Assembly (NCBI RefSeq): GCF_022662495.1
Contig: NZ_JAKPBU010000001.1
Location: forward strand, 1,798,001-1,862,000
Reading direction: 5' to 3'
Length of the DNA stretch: 64,000 nucleotides
Origin: Lysobacter sp. M2-1
GTDB lineage: Bacteria > Pseudomonadota > Gammaproteobacteria > Xanthomonadales > Xanthomonadaceae
The stretch's first letter is position 1. Every line of letters starts with the position of its first letter. A program made the position numbers and the translations under genes. Shown in pieces: positions 23,982 to 32,426 of the stretch. Under the pieces are notes generated by a model. It was not told the origin of the DNA. It saw only the letters and a program-made list of their open reading frames with translations, and made no database searches.

Positions 23982-24919
23982 GCCGATCGTATCCGCAGGC
24001 AACGCGCGGTGCGAAGCGGGGCGGCATGCTCCCGGATCGCCGCGGCCGGCAGACGGGCGCCGCACTGTTGCTCGTGCTCTGGCTGATCGCGCTGCTGGCC
24101 GCGTTGATCGGGGGCTTCGCCATGTCGGCGCGCATCGAACATCTGCAGGGGCAGGTGCTCAGTCGCGGCGTGGTGGCCGAAGAGGCCGCCCGTGCGGGCG
24201 TCGAATACGCACTGGTGCGCGTCGTGGACGAAGATCCGCGACGCCGCTGGCAGCCGGATGGACGCAGTTACCGCTGGCGTTTCGGCGGGGCCCAAGTGCA
24301 GGTGCGGATCATCGACGAACAGGGCAAGATCGACCTCAACACCGCGCAACCGGCCTTGCTGGCCGGCCTGTTCCGGGTACTGGGTCTCGAACCACCGGAG
24401 GCCGAGCGCCTGGCCGGCGCGATCGTGGACTGGCGCGACCCGGATACGTTGTCGCAGCCCGCCGGAGGCGGCGAGGATGCCGATTACGAAGCCGCTGGCC
24501 TGCCTTACGGTGCCAAGGACGCGCCGTTCGACACGCAGGCCGAGCTGCTCCAGGTCCTGGGCGTGAGTCCGCAGGTCTACGCGCGCGCGGCACCGCATCT
24601 GACCGTGTTCAGCGGCCGCGATTCGCCCGAACCCGCGTTTGCTTCTGCGGTGGTGCTGGCGGCGATGGGGCTGGATGGCGAGACCATCGTGCAGCAGCGC
24701 GAACGCTGGGATCCTGCCTCGGGGCAGCCGCCCCCGCTGCTCGGCGGCGGCGTCTCGCTCGTGGGGACAAATAGCGGCACGTATAGTATCTGGAGCCGTG
24801 CAAGGCTCCGCGATGGTCGCGAGTCGTTGCTGCGCGTGGTGGTGCGCTCCGGCGGCACAGGCCTGCCGGGCATGGCGTATCTGCCGCTGCAATGGGAGGA
24901 AGGCACATCGCTGCGATGA
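23978..24919 (+). CDS. gspK: Pseudopilin tip protein GspK (XpsK)
   Basis: Caps the pseudopilus tip. The GTG at 23978 (GTGA overlap with gspJ) gives 313 residues. The leader is about 27 residues and basic, ending RGRQTG|AALLLVLWLIALLAAL. The +5 residue is not Glu, which is characteristic of GspK and fits its position as the first subunit. RVRIIDEQGKIDLNTA-type sequence (VRIIDEQGKIDLNTAQPA) and IVDWRDPDTLSQPAGGGEDADY match the SAM-like alpha domain and calcium-binding region of GspK. gspL overlaps by four bases. Confidence 0.94.
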   Translation: MSRSYPQATRGAKRGGMLPDRRGRQTGAALLLVLWLIALLAALIGGFAMSARIEHLQGQVLSRGVVAEEAARAGVEYALVRVVDEDPRRRWQPDGRSYRWRFGGAQVQVRIIDEQGKIDLNTAQPALLAGLFRVLGLEPPEAERLAGAIVDWRDPDTLSQPAGGGEDADYEAAGLPYGAKDAPFDTQAELLQVLGVSPQVYARAAPHLTVFSGRDSPEPAFASAVVLAAMGLDGETIVQQRERWDPASGQPPPLLGGGVSLVGTNSGTYSIWSRARLRDGRESLLRVVVRSGGTGLPGMAYLPLQWEEGTSLR

Positions 24920-26082
24920 CCACGCCCCAGGCAGGCGCGACTGCGCGACGCACGCTGCGCGACCGACTGCGCATGCGCGGCGCCGTGGCCGCTTCCGGCG
25001 GCTTGCGCGGATTCGTGGCCTGGTGGGGACGCGCGCTCATGGCGTGGCTGCCGCGTCGCTGGCGCCTGGCGTTGGGCATGGATCGCGGGCGGCTGCTGTT
25101 GCAGCCCGGCGGCGGTGGCGTGCAGCTGCGTTTGGAGGATGGAGAAGGCCTTCGCGATCTTGCCCGTCTGCCGGATCTCGAGCCGGAGGTCTCGGCCACC
25201 GACACGCTGTTGCGGTTGCTCGCCCCGGCAAGCCAGGACCTGCCGCGCTGGCTGCTGCTGCCCGCGTCGGTCGCGCTGCGCCGGCGCATGCTGCTGCCCG
25301 CTGCGGCGAGCGAGCGCCTGCGCGACGTGGTCGGGTTCGAGATCGAGCGGCAGACGCCCTTTGCTGCGGATGCCGTCGCATTCGACGCACGCCTGGTCGC
25401 GCGCCGCGATGGCGATGCGCAGATCGACGCCGAGCTGATCGCCGTGCCGCGCACCGCTTTGCAGGCGGCCGAAGCCGCGCTGGGCGATCTGGCCGGCAAC
25501 CTCGCCGGAATCGACGTGCTCGGCGCCGACGGCGCGACCCTGGGGATCAACCTGCTGGATCCCGCCCAGCGCCGGCAGCAGGCCGACCCGCTGCGGCCCT
25601 GGAACCTGGTCCTGGCGACGGTGGTCGTGGTCGCCACCGCGGCGATGCTGTGGCAGACCCTGTACAACCGGCGCGCTGCTGCGGACGCGTTCGAGCAGGT
25701 CGCCAGCGAACGTGCCGGCGCGGCGCGCGGCGTCGCCCTGGAACGTCAGCAGTTGCTGGACATCGTCGACGGCCAGGCCTTCCTCGATCGCACCCGGGCC
25801 GGGCGTCCGACCGCGGTCGAGGTGCTCGAAGACCTGAGCAAGCGCCTGCCCGACAGCACCTACCTCGAAAAACTCGCGATCGAAGGCGGGCGCATCACCC
25901 TGATCGGGCGCAGCAACGAAGCCTCGGCCCTGCTGGGCCGGCTCGAAGGCTCCAGGCTATGGCGCGCCCCTGCACTTGCGGGCGCACTGCAACCCGACCC
26001 CCGCACGGGGCGCGACATCTTCACCCTGACCGCCGACCTGGCGACCGCGCCGCAGGAGCCCCGACGTGCATCCGGTCAGTAA
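24916..26082 (+). CDS. gspL: Type II secretion assembly protein GspL (XpsL)
   Basis: Bitopic inner-membrane protein that recruits GspE and pairs with GspM. The 388-residue product has a PilM/actin-like cytoplasmic half (about 50-225; LGMDRGRLLLQPG, VVGFEIERQTPFAADAV), one membrane helix at about 230-250 (NLVLATVVVVATAAMLW) and a periplasmic PilN/ferredoxin-like half ending in a small domain around KLAIEGGRITLIGRS. The first 48 residues are basic and extend beyond the usual actin-like start. The ATG overlaps the gspK stop (ATGA). gspM overlaps its 3' end by 17 bases. Confidence 0.92.
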   Translation: MTTPQAGATARRTLRDRLRMRGAVAASGGLRGFVAWWGRALMAWLPRRWRLALGMDRGRLLLQPGGGGVQLRLEDGEGLRDLARLPDLEPEVSATDTLLRLLAPASQDLPRWLLLPASVALRRRMLLPAAASERLRDVVGFEIERQTPFAADAVAFDARLVARRDGDAQIDAELIAVPRTALQAAEAALGDLAGNLAGIDVLGADGATLGINLLDPAQRRQQADPLRPWNLVLATVVVVATAAMLWQTLYNRRAAADAFEQVASERAGAARGVALERQQLLDIVDGQAFLDRTRAGRPTAVEVLEDLSKRLPDSTYLEKLAIEGGRITLIGRSNEASALLGRLEGSRLWRAPALAGALQPDPRTGRDIFTLTADLATAPQEPRRASGQ

Positions 26083-26701
26083 TCGCGACCGTTGGCTGGC
26101 GCTCGGCCTGCTCGGCGGCGCGCTTGCCCTGGCCTACCTGGTGCTGGTGCATCCCTGGTGGACGGTGCCCATGCTGGCCGAAGGCCAGCGCATCGCCGCG
26201 CTCCAGCAGCGCGAGTTGCGCGCGCGCATGCAGCTGGGACAGGCCCTGCAGGTGCGCCAGGCGCTGGCGCGAGCCCGCGCGCAGCAAGCGCGTACCCCCG
26301 GCTTCCTGCCCGAGAGCAGCGCCGAACTGGCGACCGCCGGCCTGATCAAGCGCCTGGAAACCGTGGTCGGCCAGGCGAGCCCCGGCAACCGCGCCTGCGC
26401 GATCACCAACCGCTCGCCACTGAGCGAACCCAGTGCCGATCGCTATGCCCGCGTCGCCGTGCAGGTGCGCCTGCGTTGTGGCGTACCGGAAACCGGCGCG
26501 GTGCTGCACGCGCTGGAAAGCGGCACTCCGCGCCTGTTCGTGGACAACCTCAACATCCTCGCCCAGCGTTACTTCGCCATGGCCGACCAGGTATCGCAGA
26601 GCGGAGGGCTCGACGTCAGCTTCGACCTCTACGGCTACCTGCGTCCGCGCCCGGGCCAGCCGACGTCTCCGTCACGGTCAGGGGGCGACGGTGCGCGCTG
26701 A
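26066..26701 (+). CDS. gspM: Type II secretion assembly protein GspM (XpsM)
   Basis: Single-pass inner-membrane partner of GspL. The GTG at 26066 has AGGAGCC 6-12 bases upstream and lies within the end of gspL. A short cytoplasmic tail precedes the helix WLALGLLGGALALAYLVLVHPWW (about residues 10-32). A periplasmic coiled region (about 38-75, heptad-like Gln/Arg-rich) and a ferredoxin-like domain follow. The 211-residue length and the PilO-like plan fit the Xanthomonad GspM. Sequence conservation of this family is low, so order in the operon is an important part of the assignment. Confidence 0.88.
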   Translation: MHPVSNRDRWLALGLLGGALALAYLVLVHPWWTVPMLAEGQRIAALQQRELRARMQLGQALQVRQALARARAQQARTPGFLPESSAELATAGLIKRLETVVGQASPGNRACAITNRSPLSEPSADRYARVAVQVRLRCGVPETGAVLHALESGTPRLFVDNLNILAQRYFAMADQVSQSGGLDVSFDLYGYLRPRPGQPTSPSRSGGDGAR

Positions 26702-27518
26702 GGACATCGCACCGCGTACCTGGCTGCTTGGCGCATTGGCGGCCTGGGCGCTGTTGGCCTGGATCCTGTCTCTCGCCGGCCTGGGCGGACGGGTCGCACC
26801 GCTGGCCGAGGATCCTTCGCTGGTGCAGCGGCTGCCGCAGCTGCAACCGTCTGCGCCCGAGCGCCTGGGGCCGTACACGCAGTACGGAGAACTCGCGTCG
26901 CGGCCGCTGTTCTCCGAAGACCGGCGTCCCAAGCCATTCTCGCTGCGCGGCGAAGGCGAGGGCGAACAGACCAATGCGTTCGACTACGTATTGACCAGCG
27001 TGCTGCTGACTCCCGGCCTGAAGCTGGCCATCCTGCAGCCCGCGGGCGATGCCCAGGGCGGGGCGCCGATCCGGGTCAAGCTGGGCGAATCGGCGGAGCA
27101 GGCCGCCGCCTGGCGCCTAGTCTCGCTCGAGCCGCGACAGGCGGTGTTCGAGGGACCGGACGGCCAGCGCACCATCGAACTGCGCGCCTACGACGGCACC
27201 GGCGGCGAACCGGCCACGCCCGCCAGCCAGCCGGTCGCCCGCAGCGGCGCCCCTGCGATCCGTCCGGTCGTGCGCAGCAATGCCGATGCCGCGAGCGCCG
27301 ATGCAGCCGCGAATGCCGCGGCGGCGGCGGCCGCCGTCGCGCCACCTGCGTCCGCCAAGCCGCCCGAGGCGGTGACCGACGCCACCTCGAGTGCGGCCGA
27401 ACCTGCCGTCGCCACCCCCGATGCCCAGATCGAGGCGATCCGCAAACGCATCCAGGCCCGGCGCGAACAGCTCCGGCGCGAGGCGCAACAGCCGCCGCCG
27501 CCGCCCAACACCGACTAG
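26691..27518 (+). CDS. gspN: Type II secretion protein N (XpsN, GspC-like)
   Basis: Inner-membrane protein that in Xanthomonas campestris (XpsN) binds the secretin XpsD and the XpsL-XpsM pair, standing in for GspC. The GTG at 26691 overlaps gspM. A single helix (WLLGALAAWALLAWILSLAGL, about residues 10-30) is followed by YGELASRPLFSEDRRPKPF, the homology-region motif shared with GspC/PilP, and a small beta domain to about residue 165. The rest is a long Ala/Pro linker (a run of Ala around 205-215) ending in a basic helix and poly-Pro. It lies directly before gspD, as in Xanthomonas. Confidence 0.88.
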   Translation: MRAEDIAPRTWLLGALAAWALLAWILSLAGLGGRVAPLAEDPSLVQRLPQLQPSAPERLGPYTQYGELASRPLFSEDRRPKPFSLRGEGEGEQTNAFDYVLTSVLLTPGLKLAILQPAGDAQGGAPIRVKLGESAEQAAAWRLVSLEPRQAVFEGPDGQRTIELRAYDGTGGEPATPASQPVARSGAPAIRPVVRSNADAASADAAANAAAAAAAVAPPASAKPPEAVTDATSSAAEPAVATPDAQIEAIRKRIQARREQLRREAQQPPPPPNTD

Positions 27519-27528
27519 AGTGGCAACG

Positions 27529-29751
27529 ATGAGCCTTTCCCAGATCCGTCCGATGCTCGTGGCGCTGCTCGCCACCCTGCTGGCCGCATGCGCCAGCAAT
27601 CCCGCGCCGACCATGCGTCGGGACGCCGCCCTCGGGGTCGCGCCGCCTCCGGGTACATCGTCCGCAGACGAGGACGCGGTGAGCCGGCAGCCGCTGGAGT
27701 CTCCGGACGTCGACCCGCGCCCGGTCATCCGCCGTGGCACCGGGCAGACCATCAATCGCGAGGCGGCCAGCGCGCCGCCGCCCAACCTGGGCGGGAGCAC
27801 CGGGCAGGCCACGTTCAACTTCGAGGGCGAATCGCTGCATGCGGTGGTCAAGGCGATCCTGGGCGACATGCTCGGCCAGAACTACCTGATCGCGCCGGGC
27901 GTGCAGGGCACCGTCACCTATGGCACGCCCAAGCCGGTGAGCGCGGCCGAGGCGATGAGCGTGCTGGAGATGATCCTGGGCTGGAATAACGCGCGCATGG
28001 TCTATAGCGACGGGCGCTACAGCATCGTTCCGGCCGACGCACCGCTGGCCGGCAGCGTCGCGCCGCGGATCGGTCCGGCGTCGAACGCGCGCGGCTTCGA
28101 ATCGCGCGTGGTGCCGCTGCGCTACATCTCGGCGGCCGAGATGAAGAAGGTGCTCGAGCCCTACGCGCGGCCGAACGCGATCGTCAACGCCGATCCGGGC
28201 CGCAACGTGATCACCCTGGCCGGCACCCGGGCCGAGCTGGAGAATTACCTGCGCACGATCGCGATCTTCGACGTCGACTGGATGAGCAGCATGTCCGTCG
28301 GCGTGTTTCCGCTGCAGTCGGGCAAGGCCAGCAAGGTCGTGGCGGACCTGGAGAAGGTGTTCGGCGAACAGGGCAAGTCGCCCGTCGCCGGCATGTTCCG
28401 CTTCATGCCGCTGGAAGGCGCCAACGCCGTGCTGGTGATCACGCCGCAGCCGGATTACCTCGACGACATCCAGCAATGGCTGGAGCGCATCGATGGTGCC
28501 GGCGACGCAGTGCGCCTGTATTCGTATGAACTCAAGTACATCACCGCCAAGGATCTGGCGGAACGCCTGGCCGAGGTCTACGGAGCGGCCCGCCGCGGAG
28601 GGGATTCCGGCGATGGCAACGTCTCGTTGATGCCGGGACTGGAATCCACGTCCATCGAAGACGGTGGCATCGACGGCAAGAACGGCAGCAGCGCGACCAT
28701 CGGCGACACCGGCAACGACGGCTACAGCGGTGATACCGGCTCCGGGCCGGGCGGCACCGGTGGCCAATCGATGACACTGGGCCGTCGCGAAGGCGGGGAC
28801 ACTGCGGTCAGCTTCGAGGTGGACGGCAGCCAGGTCGGCGTGTCGGCCGTGGACGAAACCAATTCCATCCTGGTGCGCAGCAGCCCCCAGGCCTGGCGCT
28901 CGATCAAGGAAGTGATCGAGAAGCTCGACGTGATGCCGATGCAGGTCCATATCGAAGCCCAGGTGGCCGAGGTCACGCTGACCGGCGACCTGAGCTACGG
29001 CGTGAACTGGTTCTTCGAACGCGCCGTCACCGACGCCGGCCTGCCCAGCGCGGTGGGTCGCACGACCTGGAGCGGGCTTGCGGGCAACGTATCGGGGACG
29101 CCGCTCGGCGGCACCGCCGCCGGCATGGCATGGACGTTCCTGGGCCGCAACGCCGCAGCCATCATCAGTGCGCTCGATGAGGTCTCGGACGTGCGCATGT
29201 TGCAGTCGCCGTCGCTGATGGTGCGCAACAACGAGGAGGCCACGCTCAACGATGGCACGCGGATCCCGATCGCTTCGGTCACGGTCAACCCGATCGTCGG
29301 CGACAACACCTACAGCCAGGTGCAGTACCTGGACACGGGCACGATCCTCAAGATCAGGCCACGCCTGACCAAGGATGGCACGGTGTTTCTGGACATCGTG
29401 TCGGAAGTGAGCGCGCCGCAGGGCGAACCGGACCAGAACGGCAACGTCCGGATTTCCAGCCGCAAGGTCAAGACGAATGCGATCCTGCAGAGCGGGGATA
29501 CCACGCTCATCGCCGGACTCATCCAGGATGGGACGGTACGCGGATCAACCGGATTCCCCGGCCTGAGCCGGATACCGGTCCTCGGCGGCCTGTTCGGCCG
29601 TCAGTCCAGCAACAAGTCGCGCACCGAGGTAATCGTCCTGATCACCCCGACCATCGTGCGCGATCCGCGCGAAGCCCGCGACCTGACCGACGAATACACC
29701 CGCCGCTTCCGCGCCATGGAGCCATTGCGCAGCACGCCTTCGGGGAACTGA
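27529..29751 (+). CDS. gspD: Type II secretion secretin GspD (XpsD), lipoprotein
   Basis: Outer-membrane secretin, the exit channel of the system. The 740-residue product has a lipoprotein signal with C21 in LLAACAS; X. campestris XpsD is also reported as a lipoprotein. The N0 domain is at about 93-170, and N1-N3 repeats follow (VVPLRYISAAEMKKVL; VGVFPLQSGKASKVV; SYELKYITAKDLAERL). A Gly/Asp/Ser-rich insertion occupies about 357-425 inside N3. The secretin core follows and ends with VPVLGGLFGRQSSNK and VLITPTIVRD. The ATG at 27529 is chosen; an in-frame GTG lies three codons upstream. The last gsp gene of the operon, it runs directly into two glycosyltransferase-like genes. Confidence 0.96.
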   Translation: MSLSQIRPMLVALLATLLAACASNPAPTMRRDAALGVAPPPGTSSADEDAVSRQPLESPDVDPRPVIRRGTGQTINREAASAPPPNLGGSTGQATFNFEGESLHAVVKAILGDMLGQNYLIAPGVQGTVTYGTPKPVSAAEAMSVLEMILGWNNARMVYSDGRYSIVPADAPLAGSVAPRIGPASNARGFESRVVPLRYISAAEMKKVLEPYARPNAIVNADPGRNVITLAGTRAELENYLRTIAIFDVDWMSSMSVGVFPLQSGKASKVVADLEKVFGEQGKSPVAGMFRFMPLEGANAVLVITPQPDYLDDIQQWLERIDGAGDAVRLYSYELKYITAKDLAERLAEVYGAARRGGDSGDGNVSLMPGLESTSIEDGGIDGKNGSSATIGDTGNDGYSGDTGSGPGGTGGQSMTLGRREGGDTAVSFEVDGSQVGVSAVDETNSILVRSSPQAWRSIKEVIEKLDVMPMQVHIEAQVAEVTLTGDLSYGVNWFFERAVTDAGLPSAVGRTTWSGLAGNVSGTPLGGTAAGMAWTFLGRNAAAIISALDEVSDVRMLQSPSLMVRNNEEATLNDGTRIPIASVTVNPIVGDNTYSQVQYLDTGTILKIRPRLTKDGTVFLDIVSEVSAPQGEPDQNGNVRISSRKVKTNAILQSGDTTLIAGLIQDGTVRGSTGFPGLSRIPVLGGLFGRQSSNKSRTEVIVLITPTIVRDPREARDLTDEYTRRFRAMEPLRSTPSGN

Positions 29752-30597
29752 GTGCAGGTGGTGGGCCACGCACTCCCGATCGTGCTGTTGCCGGTCGGTG
29801 TCGACGACGACGCGCTCGACGCGTGCCTGGCGGCACTCGACGCCGGCACGCCGGCCGCCGCGCGCGTGTGGCTTGCGGACGATGCGCAGGCCGGGCCGCG
29901 CGCACTGGCGATCATCGAACGCTGGCTGCAGTGCACCCCGCTGCGTGCGGACTACACGCGACGGCAACGCGCGCTCGGCGAGGTCGCGCATCTCGACCAG
30001 ATGCTGCAGGCCTGCGGCGACAGTGATGTGATCGTGCTCGCGCCGGACGCCATGCCCACTCCTGGCTGGGCCGTGCAGCTGCAGGCCTGCCTCGCGCGCG
30101 ATCCTTCGATCGCCACCGCGACGGCCTGGTGCAATGCCGGCGAGACCGCGGCCTGGCCCCGGGTCGGAGAGATCAATCCGATCCCAGACGACCCGGCGCG
30201 CCTGGCCCAAGCCTGCGTCATGATGCCGCCCCTGCATCCCGAACTGCCCGCCGCGGTGGATCACGCCTTCGCGCTGCGCGGCAGCGCCCGCCAGCGCGCC
30301 GGCGGCCTGGACGCGGCCAGTTACGGCTCGAGCTACGCGGCGCTGATCGATCTCTCGCTGCGGCTGTCCGGACTGGGCTGGCGCAATGTCCTGTGCGAAA
30401 CCGCCTTCGTCGCCCGCGGCGGCGAGGGCGGTCCGGCCGAGGGCGATATGGAAGCGCTGGCTGCACGCTGGCCCGAGTGGCACGCGCGGCTGGCGCACTT
30501 CCTGATGGACGATCCGCTGCACGCCAGGCGCGGACAACTTGCGGCATGTTTGCTGCAGGTCGGCGCGCCGCAGCAGCAGGCGGAGCTGTTCAATTGA
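29752..30597 (+). CDS. Glycosyltransferase-like protein (GT-A type, atypical)
   Basis: A 281-residue soluble protein whose GTG start directly follows the gspD stop. VVGHALPIVLLPVGVDDDALDACLAAL, SDVIVLAPDAMPTPGWAVQL and GSSYAALIDLSLRLSGLGWRNVLCETAFVARGGEG follow the order of family-2 glycosyltransferases (nucleotide fold, DxD-like zone, acceptor zone). The canonical first motif and clear DxD are weak: only LAPDAMP stands in that position. It may be a divergent or inactive GT2. It is coupled to the next gene by a TTGA overlap, and the pair is probably transcribed with the secretion operon. The substrate is unknown. Confidence 0.65.
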   Translation: MQVVGHALPIVLLPVGVDDDALDACLAALDAGTPAAARVWLADDAQAGPRALAIIERWLQCTPLRADYTRRQRALGEVAHLDQMLQACGDSDVIVLAPDAMPTPGWAVQLQACLARDPSIATATAWCNAGETAAWPRVGEINPIPDDPARLAQACVMMPPLHPELPAAVDHAFALRGSARQRAGGLDAASYGSSYAALIDLSLRLSGLGWRNVLCETAFVARGGEGGPAEGDMEALAARWPEWHARLAHFLMDDPLHARRGQLAACLLQVGAPQQQAELFN

Positions 30598-31436
30598 ACG
30601 CGCCAGACGGCATCGCCGCGGTCGTGGTGACCTACCAGAGCAACGAAACCATCGACAGCTGCCTGCGCCGGCTGCGCGATGCCGACGGCGTGGTGCAGAT
30701 CCGCGTGGTCGACAACGGATCGGCCGACGAAACGCTCGCGATCGTGCAGCGCCATGCGGCCGCCGACCCACGCCTGCACTTCATCGCCAATCCCGACAAT
30801 CCGGGGTTCGGCGTGGCCTGCAACCAGGGTGCGGCGGATTGCGATGCGCCCTGGCTGGCGTTCGTGAATCCGGACTGCTTCGTCGCCGAGGACAGCCTGG
30901 AGCGACTGCAGGCGCACGCCGTCGCGATTGGCGGCGAGGCGTTACTGGGCGCGGACCTGGTGGACGAGACCGGCGAACGCGACGCCGCCGCGCGTCGCCA
31001 CGATCCCGACTTCGGGCATATGCTGCGCGCGGTTTCGACCTCGCAGCTGGACGCGCCCTACGACCGCACCCGGACGCTGCAGCGCGTCGATGCCACTTCG
31101 GGCGCGCTGATGTTCATGTCGCGTGCGCTGTTCACCCGGATCGGCGGCTTCGACGAATGCTACCGCCTGCATGCCGAGGACCTGGACCTGTGCCGGCGCG
31201 CGCGCGACGCCGGTGCGGTGGTGGCGGTGGCCAACGATGTGCGCGTCGTGCATCTGCGCGGCGTATCCAGCCGCAGCAGGCCCTGGTTCGTGGAATGGCA
31301 CAAGCACCGCGGCCTGATGCGCTACTTCGATCGTTACGAGGCGCCGCGCCGCGGCCCGCTCACACGCTGGGCCGTGCGGGCGCTGATCTGGTTGCGGTTT
31401 CCGTTCGCGGTGTTACGCGCGCACCTGCGCGCCTAG
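30594..31436 (+). CDS. Family 2 glycosyltransferase (rhamnosyltransferase-like)
   Basis: A 280-residue glycosyltransferase with the WbbL/rhamnosyltransferase pattern: VVVTYQSNETIDSCLRRL, IRVVDNGSADET, HFIANPDNPGFGVACNQG, WLAFVNPDCFV (DxD-equivalent), then SGALMFMSRALFTRIGGFDE and HAEDLDLCRRARDAG (the ED acceptor motif). The C-terminus is basic and amphipathic, which suggests peripheral membrane contact. The TTG at 30594 overlaps the previous stop by four bases. It probably transfers a deoxyhexose in surface polysaccharide synthesis, but the sugar cannot be read from sequence. It is the last gene of the rightward block; pyrF converges. Confidence 0.85.
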   Translation: MNAPDGIAAVVVTYQSNETIDSCLRRLRDADGVVQIRVVDNGSADETLAIVQRHAAADPRLHFIANPDNPGFGVACNQGAADCDAPWLAFVNPDCFVAEDSLERLQAHAVAIGGEALLGADLVDETGERDAAARRHDPDFGHMLRAVSTSQLDAPYDRTRTLQRVDATSGALMFMSRALFTRIGGFDECYRLHAEDLDLCRRARDAGAVVAVANDVRVVHLRGVSSRSRPWFVEWHKHRGLMRYFDRYEAPRRGPLTRWAVRALIWLRFPFAVLRAHLRA

Positions 31437-31536
31437 CGGGGGCCCGCGGCGACGGGAAAAGTGGGCCACTTCCCACCAGGCCGTCCGCATCAGAAACGGC
31501 GCAAGCGCGCGCCACAGCGCTGCTTCCCGCGCTCTA

Positions 31537-32370
31537 TCACTTGCGGTAATGGTTGATCTCGTCGCGCAGCGCGCGCGCGGCTTCGGCCGCCGCTTCGGCG
31601 TAATCGGCACCTGAAGAGGCGTACAGGATCCCGCGCGATGAGTTGATCATGAGCCCCATGCCGTCCGCAGTCCGGCCGTTGCGCACCGTGGCCTCGACAT
31701 CGCCGCCCTGCGCGCCGATCCCGGGGATCAGCAGCGGCATGTCGCCGACGATGCCGCGGATCGTCTTCAGCTCCTCAGGAAAAGTGGCACCGACCACCAG
31801 CGCGCAGTTGCCGTCGGCATTCCACTCGCCGGCGATGGTGCGGGCGATGCGCTGGTAAAGCGGTTCGCCGTCCACCAGCAGTTCCTGAAAATCGCGCGCA
31901 CCGGGATTGGAGGTGTGGCACAGGAACACGCAGCCGCGGTCGTTGCGGGCCAGGAACGGCTGCGCAGAATCGCGACCCATGTAGGGGTTCAGGGTCACGG
32001 CGTCCGCGCCATAACGGTCGAAAGCTTCCACTGCGTACTGCTCGGCCGTACTGCCGATGTCGCCGCGCTTGGCGTCCAGGATCACTGGAATGTCCGCATG
32101 GACGGCGTTGATATGGGCGATGAGCCGTTGCAGCGCCAGCTCGCCATCGTTGTGCGCGGCGAAATAGGCGATCTGGGGTTTGAATGCGCAGGCGTACCCG
32201 GCGGTCGCATCAACGATGTCGCGGCAGAACCCGAACAGCGCCTCGCCGTTATCCATATGCTCGTCGCTGGCGAAGGCGTCCGGAAACCTGGCCGGATCTG
32301 GGTCCAGACCCACGCACAGCAGCGAGTCGGCGGTCTTCCAGCGTGCGCGCAATCGTTCGACGAAGCCCAT
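31537..32370 (-). CDS. pyrF: Orotidine-5'-phosphate decarboxylase (type 2)
   Basis: Last step of UMP synthesis, the decarboxylation of OMP. The 277-residue protein belongs to the longer type-2 subfamily. The catalytic block is [14 protein letters not shown] (Asp-x-Lys-x-x-Asp), substrate loops are [13 protein letters not shown] and FVKPQIAYF-like [12 protein letters not shown], and phosphate contacts are [12 protein letters not shown] and [11 protein letters not shown]. It lies on the minus strand, converging with the glycosyltransferases. ettA lies upstream on the same strand with a hairpin between them, so pyrF may have its own promoter in the 56-bp gap or rely on read-through. Confidence 0.95.
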   Translation of the reverse strand: MGFVERLRARWKTADSLLCVGLDPDPARFPDAFASDEHMDNGEALFGFCRDIVDATAGYACAFKPQIAYFAAHNDGELALQRLIAHINAVHADIPVILDAKRGDIGSTAEQYAVEAFDRYGADAVTLNPYMGRDSAQPFLARNDRGCVFLCHTSNPGARDFQELLVDGEPLYQRIARTIAGEWNADGNCALVVGATFPEELKTIRGIVGDMPLLIPGIGAQGGDVEATVRNGRTADGMGLMINSSRGILYASSGADYAEAAAEAARALRDEINHYRK

Positions 32371-32396
32371 GCCATCCTCCTATGCCTGTATACGAA

Positions 32397-32420
32397 GACG
32401 CCCACGTTGCCGTGGGCGTC
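32397..32420 (-). terminator. Hairpin after ettA, probable terminator
   Basis: GACGCCCACG, loop of 4, CGTGGGCGTC: a perfect 10-bp stem starting 6 bases beyond the ettA stop on the minus strand. The downstream tail reads TTCGTAT, only weakly T-rich, so termination may be partial and could allow some read-through into pyrF. Confidence 0.65.
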
Positions 32421-32426
32421 CCGCTG

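Noticed and set aside
30129-30593. Upstream in-frame extension of the second glycosyltransferase by 155 codons
   Set aside because: It lies inside the first glycosyltransferase-like gene in another frame and is Arg-rich; the TTG overlap start gives a normal GT2 N-terminus.
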